Source: Magnetococcales bacterium (GTDB taxonomy: Bacteria > Pseudomonadota > Magnetococcia > Magnetococcales > UBA8363). From it: DNA of 64,000 nucleotides. This document shows, in pieces, positions 9,684 to 19,317 of the stretch (within the stretch, counting starts at the first letter, position 1; each line of letters starts with the position of its first letter). Where the stretch lies: assembly GCA_002753515.1 (NCBI GenBank), contig PEAK01000008.1, forward strand, positions 1 through 64,000, in the 5' to 3' direction. The position numbers and the translations under genes were made by a program. Under the pieces are notes generated by a model that saw only the letters and a list, made by a program, of their open reading frames with translations, searched no databases and was not told the DNA's origin.

Positions 9684-10418
9684 TCAAGTGAGCAGTTGCT
9701 CTTTTTTGGCCAATCGTTCTCCGAGCCTTTGCATATTACCCATGGAGAGCAGATGGGCATAAACCCAGCTCAGTTCTCCCGAGCGGAACAACTCCAGCGC
9801 CTTGGTTTTTTCCAGCTGTAACAGTTTGTTTTCGTCGATACCCAACAAGCCGCCCATTTGCAGGTTTTGGCCGTTGGGGAGCTGGATTTGCGCTTTGATC
9901 TCGGTAAACAGATCCAAATCTTTAATCCGGTTGACAAAAATCTCAGTTCGTTGGTATTGCGCCTGATAATCCTGCAAAAATTTGATGGCACCGTTTAAAA
10001 ATTCGCTGGGTTCACCATTGGCTTCAAAGAGGCGCCGTCCTTCTTTGCCAAAGCCGATGAAGGATTCGTCGATGCAGACGGTTTTTTTGTCTTTTTCCTG
10101 ATCGGTTTCCGCCAAAATGAACGGGTAGCGGCGAACAAAGGCGGGGACGTAGTGTGCGTCCCAACGGTTGTCGCCGTCGACGAACAGGTTTTCATCGTTA
10201 CGCAGTCCCAACAGAACCACGGGCATGATCAATTCGCCTGCTTTGGTAAAGACGATGCAATATTCTTTGGCGGCATGGGCGAATTCAACCCCCGCCAGCA
10301 GCACCGAATTGGTGATGCGACTAAAGCCATAAAGGTTGTCGGCGGCCTTGATGCACCAATCTTTATGGACATCCTTGTTGAGGGGAACCGGTTTTTCGTA
10401 GAAAATGATTTGCGCCAT
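9684..10418 (-). CDS. SapC family protein
   Basis: YGFSRITNSVLLAGVEFAHAAKEYCIVF, PAFVRRYPFILAE, FGKEGRRLFEANGEPSEFL typical of SapC-like proteins. Confidence 0.82.
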   Translation of the reverse strand: MAQIIFYEKPVPLNKDVHKDWCIKAADNLYGFSRITNSVLLAGVEFAHAAKEYCIVFTKAGELIMPVVLLGLRNDENLFVDGDNRWDAHYVPAFVRRYPFILAETDQEKDKKTVCIDESFIGFGKEGRRLFEANGEPSEFLNGAIKFLQDYQAQYQRTEIFVNRIKDLDLFTEIKAQIQLPNGQNLQMGGLLGIDENKLLQLEKTKALELFRSGELSWVYAHLLSMGNMQRLGERLAKKEQLLT

Positions 10419-10436
10419 GTATTGACCTCCAGGTTT

Positions 10437-11369
10437 CTATTTTAATTTAGAAACATTTTCGGAATTAATGATCGCGGGAGTTTTATCCAGCAAGTCTTTG
10501 AGAAACTGAGCCCGCAAGGTATCCAGTCGTTGTTTTTTCAAACCGGCGATCAAGACGGGTTTGGCCTCTTCCAGGGAGCGGACGGAAGCGGCTTTGCTTT
10601 CGATGAGTTTTACGATATGGAGACCTTGGGGGCTGTGAAAAGGCCCTTTGATATCGCCGGCTTTCATGGTTGCCACTTCTTTGGCAATTTCCGGGAGCAA
10701 TTGGTTGACGGGAATCCAGCCCATATCGCCACCATTGGCGGCACTTTCAACATGTTTGGAGTGTTCCTTGGCCAAACTGGCGAAATCGGCATTTTTGGTT
10801 TTGGCTTTTTTGGCCAAGTCTGCCATTTGTTCGGTGGTGACTTTCTTGGCCTTATCATCGCCTTCCAGGGGGAGGAAGATCTGTGCGACGTGAACTTGGT
10901 GGGGGATATCGAAATTTTTTATATTTTGTTGGTAAGCTTCTTTGACCATGGCTTCCGAGGGGAACGAATCCTCTGGTTTGGCCTTTGAGTTGACATAGAG
11001 TTCGAGCAAGATGTTATCCCCGGCACGGGACATGGCCCATTGTACTGCGGCTTGCTTGTCATAACCGCTGGAAGTTGCTTGTTGAACGATGAATTTTTTT
11101 AGCAACTCTTCGCGAATGGTCTGTTCCAACAGTTTGGGATTGGTTAGAACCCGGGTTCTGGCTTTGGGGTCGCTATTGGCAAACAATTTGTTCAACTCTT
11201 CGGAATAGAGTTTGACATCGCCCATGGTGGCAATGACCGTATCCGTTGTTTCTGTCGCCGGTTTTTTGCCAACCTCATCTTTGGCTGCCACCCCATGGGG
11301 TGCTGTGAGAAGCAGATTAAGGCAGACGATCCAACCAACAGTGGATTTTTTTTCAAAGCGAAACGGCAT
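10437..11369 (-). CDS. Parvulin-type (PpiC) peptidyl-prolyl cis-trans isomerase, probably exported
   Basis: N-terminal hydrophobic signal-like stretch; HVAQIFLP...ANGGDMGWIPVNQLLPEIAKEV...GPFHSPQGLHIVKL rotamase core. Confidence 0.9.
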   Translation of the reverse strand: MPFRFEKKSTVGWIVCLNLLLTAPHGVAAKDEVGKKPATETTDTVIATMGDVKLYSEELNKLFANSDPKARTRVLTNPKLLEQTIREELLKKFIVQQATSSGYDKQAAVQWAMSRAGDNILLELYVNSKAKPEDSFPSEAMVKEAYQQNIKNFDIPHQVHVAQIFLPLEGDDKAKKVTTEQMADLAKKAKTKNADFASLAKEHSKHVESAANGGDMGWIPVNQLLPEIAKEVATMKAGDIKGPFHSPQGLHIVKLIESKAASVRSLEEAKPVLIAGLKKQRLDTLRAQFLKDLLDKTPAIINSENVSKLK

Positions 11370-11509
11370 GGCCGCAACTCCTTTTCCTTGGGCTAACCAA
11401 GTATCTTAATGAAATCCGACGAACCTCATAGACGCTGAGATTCTCTAACGTACAATGGTTTCTGGGTTTAAGGCAATTTTCCATTCTGCCCGGGTGGTCG
11501 AAAGCTTGC

Positions 11510-12493
11510 CTAATTCAGGCTAGCCAGGTTGGTATAGCGTTGGCTGAACAGGGCCAGACCATCGGGGTGCATGACGATGGGATTGGTTTCTCTCCAGCGC
11601 TCCAGGTTTTTTTGCAAATTTTCCTGGGCTTGTTGTTGTCTGAGATGCACCGCCAATGTTGGGGCGATTTCGCCAAATCCTGGAGTCGGCTTGGAATGTT
11701 CGGTCAGTTTTTGCAGGATATGGTATCCCTTATCGTCCTCAACCGGGCCGATGATGGCCCCATCGTCCGCCTCTTTCAGGGCTTCCTGAAATGAGGCTGG
11801 CAACGAGGTCAAAGCGATGACGCCCATATCCCCCCCTTGGGGGGCCGTGGCCGGGTCCATCGACAGTTTGCGTGCCAGGGTGGCGAAATCGGCCTGAGAT
11901 TTTTTCGTCATGGCCAGCAGCGCTTGACATTTGACTTGGGCGGCGACGCGATTGTCATTATATGGGACAAAGATGTGACGCAGATGAACCTGTGTGGCGT
12001 TATCGGACCTTTCCAGCATTTCCTGATAGCGGCGTTTGAGGGTGGCCTGGTCGGGGTAGCTGGGCTGTGGGGCGGTGATCGCGGCGAGGTAACGACTGCG
12101 TAACACCTCTTCTTCCGCCAATTTCTTTTTGCGCAGTGCGTTGACGTGCGAACTGTCTTCATCACCGAATGCCTGCATGACCAGATATTTTCTGACCATT
12201 TCGCGCTGTATCCGCATTTCCAGTGCTTCGGGATCGGCGAGCAGACGATTTTTGACTTGTGCTGGCAGGCGGTTCAGGTAGTCCTGGAATTCGGTGATAT
12301 CGAGTTGTACCTCGCCCATGGAGGCGATGGCTTGGGGTGTCGGTTCCATGACACGACTTCGGGGTGGGTCTTCGGATACGGGGGGGGTGGGGGATTGAGG
12401 CGGATTCATTGTGGGTGCTGTTGCACATCCAAACAGTAAGGGTGGGATCAGTATGGCGAAAACTTTCAAACCACAACAATGATGGGCAATCAT
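11510..12493 (-). CDS. Parvulin-type (PpiC) peptidyl-prolyl isomerase, predicted lipoprotein
   Basis: Probable start at internal Met (12493) gives signal peptide with lipobox LLFGC; HLRHIFVPY...PQGGDMGVIAL...GPVEDDKGYHILQ rotamase core. Confidence 0.85.
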   Translation of the reverse strand: MIAHHCCGLKVFAILIPPLLFGCATAPTMNPPQSPTPPVSEDPPRSRVMEPTPQAIASMGEVQLDITEFQDYLNRLPAQVKNRLLADPEALEMRIQREMVRKYLVMQAFGDEDSSHVNALRKKKLAEEEVLRSRYLAAITAPQPSYPDQATLKRRYQEMLERSDNATQVHLRHIFVPYNDNRVAAQVKCQALLAMTKKSQADFATLARKLSMDPATAPQGGDMGVIALTSLPASFQEALKEADDGAIIGPVEDDKGYHILQKLTEHSKPTPGFGEIAPTLAVHLRQQQAQENLQKNLERWRETNPIVMHPDGLALFSQRYTNLASLN

Positions 12494-12710
12494 GGACGGG
12501 TACCTCACGGGGTCGCTGTTTTCTTCAAACAAATAGAATGAATAAACACAAATATTTTCCAAAATAAGTCCCAGAGAACCTGGATTACTTAAACCAGGGA
12601 TCGACACGGGTTTGGGAACAACAAGCAATAAGACTGCCGAATTGGAACAGGGGGAAAAAAAGGGAAACGTGATCGCGAGGACGTTATCTGACCAAACTTA
12701 CCAAAGACGA

Positions 12711-13283
12711 TTAGTGCAATTTCCAACCGCTGGTGTGCGGGGGACCGCTGGTGATAGCCCCATGACTTGTGGATGGTGTCAGTTGCAGCTTTAAATCCCA
12801 ATCGGTATGGGGGACGGAATCCTGAATAAGTTTGCACAGGGCGTGCAACAAGGTTGGATCCAGGGCCAACTCAATGCCCGGACCCGTTTCGGGGTACAGG
12901 GCGAAGATGACAACGTCTGGTTGTACGGGGGTTACCTGGGCCTTGGCGACTAGAATGGGTTCTGGCCCCAAAGGGGTGGTCTGAACCTGATTTTCAAACT
13001 GGGTACTGAAATCGGCTTGGGAAACGGCGGATTCATGCATCATTTCCATGACTGCCGCACGGGCCTGGGGGCTGTGTGTAGCTTCCGGGCGCACTTGTTG
13101 GGCCACATTTTGAGTCAAGACAGGCCACAATCTTTTTATGAAGCGCCGCGATAACCAGAAACGAAACTCCTGTCGATCCAGGGTGTTGATACGCAGCATC
13201 ATCCGGTCGGCAACCTGGGAATAAACGATTTGCATCTGGTGAAGGCGTTGTGGGGTCGTCATGGCGTCCTCGAGAAACAGCAC
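12711..13283 (-). CDS. Hypothetical protein
   Basis: 190 aa ORF between confident genes; no recognised family. Confidence 0.5.
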   Translation of the reverse strand: MLFLEDAMTTPQRLHQMQIVYSQVADRMMLRINTLDRQEFRFWLSRRFIKRLWPVLTQNVAQQVRPEATHSPQARAAVMEMMHESAVSQADFSTQFENQVQTTPLGPEPILVAKAQVTPVQPDVVIFALYPETGPGIELALDPTLLHALCKLIQDSVPHTDWDLKLQLTPSTSHGAITSGPPHTSGWKLH

Positions 13284-13397
13284 TCTATTGACTTGGCGTT
13301 ACTGGCACTGGATATAGTCATATCAGAAGTACCGCGTGACGACAATTGAGAGAGATGATCACTGCGACCTCGATGTGGTTATGGAAGGAGCTGGTAG

Positions 13398-14591
13398 ATG
13401 ACGGATGAAGAATTGAAAACATTGTTGGATGATCTGGAATCAGACCGGGTTGAACGCAAGGAATCAGGAAAGGGTGTGGAGAAAATCTGTCAGGCCATAT
13501 GCGCTTTTGCCAACGACATGTCTGATTATCGATTGCCAGGAGTGGTATTCATAGGTGTCAAGGATAACGGAACTTTGGCAAATTTGGAGATCACGGATCA
13601 ACTGTTACAGAACCTGTCGGCACTGCGTTCGGACGGCAATATTGTCCCCCTTCCGGCCATGACGGTACAAAAGCGGAAGATACAAGGGGTGGATTTGGCG
13701 GTAATCATCGTGCAACCAAGCGATAGCCCGCCGGTCAGGTTTAAAGGGACGATATGGATTCGTGTGGGGCCGCGTCGAGCTTTTGCCAATGTGGATGAAG
13801 AACGCCGTTTGTCGGAAAAAAGACGCTATAAAGACTTACCCCAGGATATACGTCCCATCCATTCGGCACCTATGGAAGGATTGGACGAATATTTATTTCT
13901 CCGTAAATACCTCCCAACGGCCGTTTCTGCCCATATTTTGGATCAAAATCATCGCAGTGTTGAAGAGCAATTGATCGCGACCAAGCTTGCTCATCCTGGT
14001 CCACCTGTTTGTCCCACGGTCCTTGGCGAGTTGACAGTTGGAAAAGACCCGACTTATTGGATTCCCGGGGCCTTTGTCCAATTGATCAGGATTGACGGGT
14101 ATGAACTGGGAGATCCAGTCCAGTCCTCTCAGGAGCTACGATCGGCGATGCCGGACCTGCTTCGAGAAATAGACCAATTATTAAAGATTAACATCCATGC
14201 TTCCGTTGATATGACAACGGGTTCCACAGAACGCAGACAACCGGATTATCCCCTTGTGGCTTTGCAACAAATTGTTCGCAATGCCATATTACATCGATCT
14301 TACGAACACTCAAATGCCCCGGTGCGGATCTATTGGTTCAAGGATCGTGTGGAAATTTTTAATCCTGGTGGTCCCTACGGGCAGGTGAACAAACAAAATT
14401 TTGGACAACCCGGTGCGTATAGTTATCGCAATCCGAATTTAGCTACCGTACTTAAAGATCTTGGGTATGTTCAGCAGTTTGGCATGGGTATCAGTCTGGC
14501 CAGGAAAGAGATGGGGGCGAATGGTAATCCATTGCCAGAATTTCAGGTCGAAGATACTCACTTGGCAGTCATCATGAGGAAACGTCCATGA
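13398..14591 (+). CDS. AlbA_2 (Schlafen-like) domain ATP-binding protein with C-terminal HATPase_c_4-like region
   Basis: ERKESGKGVEKICQAICAFAND...VVFIGVKDNG...IWIRVGPRRAFANVDEERRLSEKRR (AlbA_2); QQIVRNAILHRSYEHSNAPVRIYWFKDRVEIFNPGG (GHKL-like). Confidence 0.85.
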   Translation: MTDEELKTLLDDLESDRVERKESGKGVEKICQAICAFANDMSDYRLPGVVFIGVKDNGTLANLEITDQLLQNLSALRSDGNIVPLPAMTVQKRKIQGVDLAVIIVQPSDSPPVRFKGTIWIRVGPRRAFANVDEERRLSEKRRYKDLPQDIRPIHSAPMEGLDEYLFLRKYLPTAVSAHILDQNHRSVEEQLIATKLAHPGPPVCPTVLGELTVGKDPTYWIPGAFVQLIRIDGYELGDPVQSSQELRSAMPDLLREIDQLLKINIHASVDMTTGSTERRQPDYPLVALQQIVRNAILHRSYEHSNAPVRIYWFKDRVEIFNPGGPYGQVNKQNFGQPGAYSYRNPNLATVLKDLGYVQQFGMGISLARKEMGANGNPLPEFQVEDTHLAVIMRKRP

Positions 14592-15592
14592 GTGTCCCCG
14601 TCATCGCGTTTTTTAACAACAAGGGCGGAGTAGGTAAGACATCTTTGGTCTATCATATTGCGTGGATGATGTCGGAATTGGGTTTGCGCGTTTTGGCAGC
14701 GGATCTGGATCCCCAGTGCAACCTGACGACAGCCTTTTTGGAAGAAGAGCAACTGGAATCCTTGTGGTTGGAAGACAAACGTGAAGCCTCCATTTTTGGT
14801 GCTATTCGCCCCATAAAGGAGGGTGAAGGCGATGTTGTCAGACCCATGCTTTGGAGAATCAAGGAGCGTCTGCACCTGATTCCGGGAGATATGGAATTGT
14901 CCCGATTTGAGGATGACTTATCGGAAACTTGGCCCAAATGTCTTGAGGGAGATGGGCGAGCCTTCCGGGTGACTTCGGCGTTTTGGCGGGTATTACAACT
15001 TGGGACAAAAGAGTGTGGGGCGGATGTTGTATTGGTAGATCTGGGGCCCAATCTTGGTGCCATAAACCGGTCTGCCATCATTGCTTCGGACTATCTGGTT
15101 ATTCCCCTGGGGCCTGACCTTTATTCATTGCAGGGTTTGCATAACCTTGGACCAACCTTAAATGATTGGCGTGTGGCTTGGGAAAAGCGGTTAAAAGAAA
15201 ATAAAAATAAGAAACTGATCCTTCCACCCGGACATATGAAACCCCTTGGTTATATCGTCATGCAGCATTCGGAGCGTTTGAATCGTCCGGTCAAGTCATA
15301 CGATAAATGGGTAGAACGTATGCCGGGAAGTTATAGAAAATTTATTTTGGGCCAAGCCTCTGCGGAGGACGTTGAAGTTTCCAAGGATCCGCATTGTTTT
15401 GTACTTCTCAAACATTATCGAAGCCTGATGCCCATGGCCCAGGAAGCACGCAAACCCATTTTTCATCTGAAACCTGCCGATGGTGCCATGGGTTCGCATA
15501 TGTATGCGGTTCACAGTGCTTACCAGGATTTTGAAAAACTGTCGCACGAGATTGCCAAACGCGCTGGGATTTTCATTTCATACCCTGACTGA
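14588..15592 (+). CDS. ParA-family AAA ATPase
   Basis: FFNNKGGVGKTSLVYHIAWMM deviant Walker A, LAADLDPQCNLT, VLVDLGPNLGAINRSAI; ATGA overlap with the upstream gene. Confidence 0.9.
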   Translation: MSVPVIAFFNNKGGVGKTSLVYHIAWMMSELGLRVLAADLDPQCNLTTAFLEEEQLESLWLEDKREASIFGAIRPIKEGEGDVVRPMLWRIKERLHLIPGDMELSRFEDDLSETWPKCLEGDGRAFRVTSAFWRVLQLGTKECGADVVLVDLGPNLGAINRSAIIASDYLVIPLGPDLYSLQGLHNLGPTLNDWRVAWEKRLKENKNKKLILPPGHMKPLGYIVMQHSERLNRPVKSYDKWVERMPGSYRKFILGQASAEDVEVSKDPHCFVLLKHYRSLMPMAQEARKPIFHLKPADGAMGSHMYAVHSAYQDFEKLSHEIAKRAGIFISYPD

Positions 15593-15623
15593 TATTCCCC
15601 GTGGACCAAGACTTAAGGATAGT

Positions 15624-16583
15624 TCAGGCTACCAACGTGCCGGAACACGAGGAACCACGCCCGGCGGTACAGGCAAAGCAATGATCGTCGATGACGATGG
15701 GGCGTTTGCTCAAGATGGCCGGGTCAAGACCCGTGATGTGGGGCGGGACTGGCAGTTGGACGGGTCTTCGCAGTGCCAAATTAAAATCACAATCGAACAG
15801 GGTTCCATCCCAAGCGATGCTGACTTGGTTCAAGCACATCAGACCATGCAACGTATCCGGGTTGAAGGATTCCAACAAGAGTTGTCGATAGGATGCTTCC
15901 TGGCTGTGACGGGACAGATGGGCACGAAATCGACCAACCGGCATGTTGGTGATGGCCAGCAGTCGGGAAAACACGATTCCGTAACGTTCTTTCAATTCCC
16001 TTCGGTAGTCGGCTTCCAGCCGGCAGGGATCGGGGGGGAGTTGTGGTCCCATGGGATTGTAAACCAGGTTGAGTAGCAAATCGGGATCGTGGCCATATCC
16101 CAGGTCATTGAATCGTTGCAGGGTGGCGATAGCCTTTTGAAAGGTACCGGAACCCCGTTGTTGATCGACATTGCTTTCCAGGTAACAGGGGAGGGAGGCT
16201 GCCAAGACCACGCGACGGTCACGAAAGAACGAGGCCATGTTTTCCAGCCCCGGCTCCTGATGGACCGACAGGTTGGTGCGCACCTGGATGGGAATTTTTT
16301 TCGTGTGCAGGGCAGCGATGAAATCGTTGAGGTGGGGATTGAATTCCGGGGCTCCCCCGGTGATATCAACGAGCTTGCAGCGGCTTTGTTCCGCCAGACG
16401 CAGGACTTCCTGCATGACAGGCCAAGTCATGAGTTCGGTGCGTTTTGGCGAAGCTGCGACATGGCAATGTTGACAACTTAAATTACATCGCAATCCCACA
16501 TTGACCTGAATGGTCTCCAGGTGTCCCCGGGTGAGTTCATTCCGACCGGTGAAACGATGCAGGGTGTCTTTAAAAATGGTCAT
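15624..16583 (-). CDS. arsS: Radical SAM protein of the ArsS type (arsenosugar/selenosugar biosynthesis-like)
   Basis: VGLRCNLSCQHCHV CX3CX2C motif, DITGGAPEFNPH, C-terminal CFACTAGRGSSCSGTLV. Confidence 0.82.
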   Translation of the reverse strand: MTIFKDTLHRFTGRNELTRGHLETIQVNVGLRCNLSCQHCHVAASPKRTELMTWPVMQEVLRLAEQSRCKLVDITGGAPEFNPHLNDFIAALHTKKIPIQVRTNLSVHQEPGLENMASFFRDRRVVLAASLPCYLESNVDQQRGSGTFQKAIATLQRFNDLGYGHDPDLLLNLVYNPMGPQLPPDPCRLEADYRRELKERYGIVFSRLLAITNMPVGRFRAHLSRHSQEASYRQLLLESFNPDTLHGLMCLNQVSIAWDGTLFDCDFNLALRRPVQLPVPPHITGLDPAILSKRPIVIDDHCFACTAGRGSSCSGTLVA

Positions 16584-16592
16584 GGGAATGTT

Positions 16593-16958
16593 TTAATATT
16601 CATTATATTTCAATGATTTTCCGTAAACTTGAGCGGCAGGATATTTGTTGGCGTTGATGGCCATCTTGGCCCAGGCAGCGTCCTGAGGGTCGATGTTGAA
16701 CTGTGCCGCCAGCATGGTCAGGTAGATCATGACATCCCCAATTTCCTCTGCCAATGCCTGGCGTTTGTCTGCGGCGAGGTCGCGACTCGCATGACCGTCA
16801 GTCCACTGGAAAATCTCCAGAATTTCGGAGACTTCCACACTTAATGCCATGGCCAGGTTTTTGGGAGTGTGAAACGTTTGCCAACCGCGTTCCTGGGCGA
16901 AGAGGGTCAGGGCCTGGGCGAGGGTTTTGCCATCCATGGCATCTTGCGGGAGACTCAT
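16593..16958 (-). CDS. MazG-like nucleotide pyrophosphohydrolase (RS21-C6/dCTPase-like)
   Basis: Internal start MSLPQDAMDG; FHTPKNLAMALSVEVSEILEIFQW...LAEEIGDVMIYLTMLA. Confidence 0.87.
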   Translation of the reverse strand: MSLPQDAMDGKTLAQALTLFAQERGWQTFHTPKNLAMALSVEVSEILEIFQWTDGHASRDLAADKRQALAEEIGDVMIYLTMLAAQFNIDPQDAAWAKMAINANKYPAAQVYGKSLKYNEY

Positions 16959-17026
16959 GATGTTTGTGTTGGCTACAGAAGGTGGATTGTCATGGGTATG
17001 CGATCCCCGACACGGTGGGGATGATC

Positions 17027-18385
17027 TTAATGCATTGGTTTCCCGGTGGCGGAAGGCTGCGTTGAGAAAATGCGTACCATCGATTCCAGGCTTTCCTCCA
17101 TGGAGCATCCTTGACGCACTGACTGTTTCAGAAAGGCGCGGATGGGTTCGACCAACTGGATGGCGCGATCAATGCGGGGATTGCTTCCTGCGACGTAAGC
17201 ACCGATGTTGATCATATCTTCGGCGCGGACGTAGGCGGCCAGGGATTCGCGCACCTGCGCCGCCCAGCGAATTTGTTCATCGCTAACCAGATCGACCATG
17301 AGACGAGAGATTGAGGCCAGGATATCCAAGGCGGGGTAATGGTTGGCTGCGGCCAAATCCCGGGATAAAACGAAGTGTCCGTCCAAGATACCTCGGACGG
17401 CGTCAACGATGGGATCCTGGAGGTCATCCCCCTCCATCAACACGGTGTACAGACCCGTGATACTGCCGCTACCTTGGTCGCGTCCGGCCCGTTCCAATAA
17501 TTTTGGCAGCAACATGAAGGTTGATGGGGGATAACCGCGACTGGTTGGTGGTTCCCCTCTGGCCAATCCGACTTCGCGCTGTGCCATGGCGAAACGGGTG
17601 ACCGAGTCCATGAGCAACAACACGTGTTTTTCCTTGCTGCGGAAATATTCGGCAATGGCGGTTGCCAGGAAGGCGGCACGCAACCGGAGTAACGGTGGTT
17701 GATCGGAGGTGGCAACGACAACGATGGATCGTGTCATCCCTTCCGGTCCCAAATCTTTTTCCAAGAACTCCACCACTTCGCGTCCGCGTTCGCCAACCAG
17801 TGCGATGACATTGACATCGGCCTCGGTATAGCGGGCCATCATGCCCAACAAGGTACTTTTACCGACGCCGGAGCCGGAAAAGATACCAATACGTTGTCCG
17901 CGCCCCAGGGTTAACAGGGCGTTGATGGCACGGATACCGATATCCAGGGGTTGGTCAATACGGCGACGTAGCATGGGATTGATGGGATCGGCATACAACG
18001 GGACCGATTCCGGGGTATGGATGGGGGGGCCATTATCGATGGGTTGGCCCAAGGGACCGAGGACGCGTCCGAGGAGTTCCTGTCCCACGCCCACTTTTTC
18101 CGAGCGATTTTCGGAAACGATGATACTTCCGGGGTGGATGCCTTTGAGGGAACCCAACGGCATCAACAGCAAGGCATTGTTACGGAAACCGACCACTTCG
18201 GCTTTGAGAGGTTCGGCATCGCCATCGGGAATAACTTCGCACAGATCGCCGATGGATGCGGCTGGTCCCGAACCTTCGATGAGCAGGCCGACCACTTGGG
18301 AAACCCGACCCACACGGCGCAATCCCAAGGCCGACCGGGCGAGGGTGCCATACTGATCCCAGGGGAGTTGCACAGTGGTAGTCAT
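17027..18385 (-). CDS. fliI: Flagellar protein export ATPase FliI
   Basis: GIFSGSGVGKSTLLGMMARY, LVGERGREVVEFL, MDSVTRFAMAQREVGLARGEPPTSRGYPPS; follows fliH with ATGA overlap. Confidence 0.96.
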   Translation of the reverse strand: MTTTVQLPWDQYGTLARSALGLRRVGRVSQVVGLLIEGSGPAASIGDLCEVIPDGDAEPLKAEVVGFRNNALLLMPLGSLKGIHPGSIIVSENRSEKVGVGQELLGRVLGPLGQPIDNGPPIHTPESVPLYADPINPMLRRRIDQPLDIGIRAINALLTLGRGQRIGIFSGSGVGKSTLLGMMARYTEADVNVIALVGERGREVVEFLEKDLGPEGMTRSIVVVATSDQPPLLRLRAAFLATAIAEYFRSKEKHVLLLMDSVTRFAMAQREVGLARGEPPTSRGYPPSTFMLLPKLLERAGRDQGSGSITGLYTVLMEGDDLQDPIVDAVRGILDGHFVLSRDLAAANHYPALDILASISRLMVDLVSDEQIRWAAQVRESLAAYVRAEDMINIGAYVAGSNPRIDRAIQLVEPIRAFLKQSVRQGCSMEESLESMVRIFSTQPSATGKPMH

Positions 18386-19290
18386 GACGGATTCTCTTCC
18401 TCCAAAGTACTACTGTCCGGGTTGGAATCATCCCGGGTTCGCACCGCTTCCATCATGGCCTGCATGGCCTGGAGTCCTTGAGTGGCCAAGGGGGGACGTT
18501 CCATCTCCAGGGAGCGGATGGCCCGGGTGGCTGCGGCATCGAACAGGTCGATATGAGGTCCATGACTCAAACGTTCTTGTAAAAACTGACGGATTTGCAG
18601 TTCCACTTCCTGCATTTGTTCCTCGATGAGATCCTCCAACCCGCCAAAATCGCTGTCCATGATTACCGATCCAGGTTTGACGCCGGGATCCGCTTGCAGC
18701 TCCAGGCCTTCCAATTCTTTGAGATTTTGGACAATATCGTAGACTTCCGGGGCGATGCGCAAAACAATTTTGCGTCGTCCCGCCGCATGTTTCAAAACGC
18801 GTTGAATGCGATGGATGATCCCTTCGGGGTGCATGCTCAACTCGTGGGCCAGCAGCTCCCGGGTCAGTGTGAGGCAGGTCTCGACGAGAAATCTTTCCGA
18901 AGCGGCGAACACGCGTTCTGGAAGGCCGTCGAGTTCACGGAGCAGGGTTTCCAGTTGTGGCAGGACCCGATTGATTTCCTGCTGCATTTTTTGTTCGCCG
19001 ATCTCCAAGCCCGCTTTTTCCGCTTCGGCGTAAACTTTTTGATAGAGTTCGCGTTCCACTTCCTCCATGCGCCGGCGTTGGATTTCTTCCGGGGGTATCG
19101 GCGGGATTTCCACCTGGCGTTTGATTTCGGGCAAGCGTCCGTTGGGCAGGTAGCGAATGAAAACTTCCCCTTCATCCGCCGCCGACTTTTGCTGGGCCAG
19201 CAAATCGCTATAGAGCAAACGACGCAGGGCCTCACCCTGACCCTCCTCGTTGCGGATCAACTCCCCACCCGGTGCAGCCGCCATAATCAA
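18382..19290 (-). CDS. fliH: Flagellar assembly protein FliH
   Basis: FliH-like helical protein between fliG and fliI; C-term MHPEGIIHRIQRVLKHAAG... LEADPGVKPGSVIMDSDFGGLEDLIEEQ. Confidence 0.85.
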   Translation of the reverse strand: MIMAAAPGGELIRNEEGQGEALRRLLYSDLLAQQKSAADEGEVFIRYLPNGRLPEIKRQVEIPPIPPEEIQRRRMEEVERELYQKVYAEAEKAGLEIGEQKMQQEINRVLPQLETLLRELDGLPERVFAASERFLVETCLTLTRELLAHELSMHPEGIIHRIQRVLKHAAGRRKIVLRIAPEVYDIVQNLKELEGLELQADPGVKPGSVIMDSDFGGLEDLIEEQMQEVELQIRQFLQERLSHGPHIDLFDAAATRAIRSLEMERPPLATQGLQAMQAMMEAVRTRDDSNPDSSTLEEENPS

Positions 19291-19317
19291 CCTCCCATCC
19301 GCCCCAACACCAACTGA

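Noticed and set aside
18595-19317. 240-aa plus-strand ORF opposite fliH
   Set aside because: Antisense to a syntenic flagellar gene; no domain evidence.
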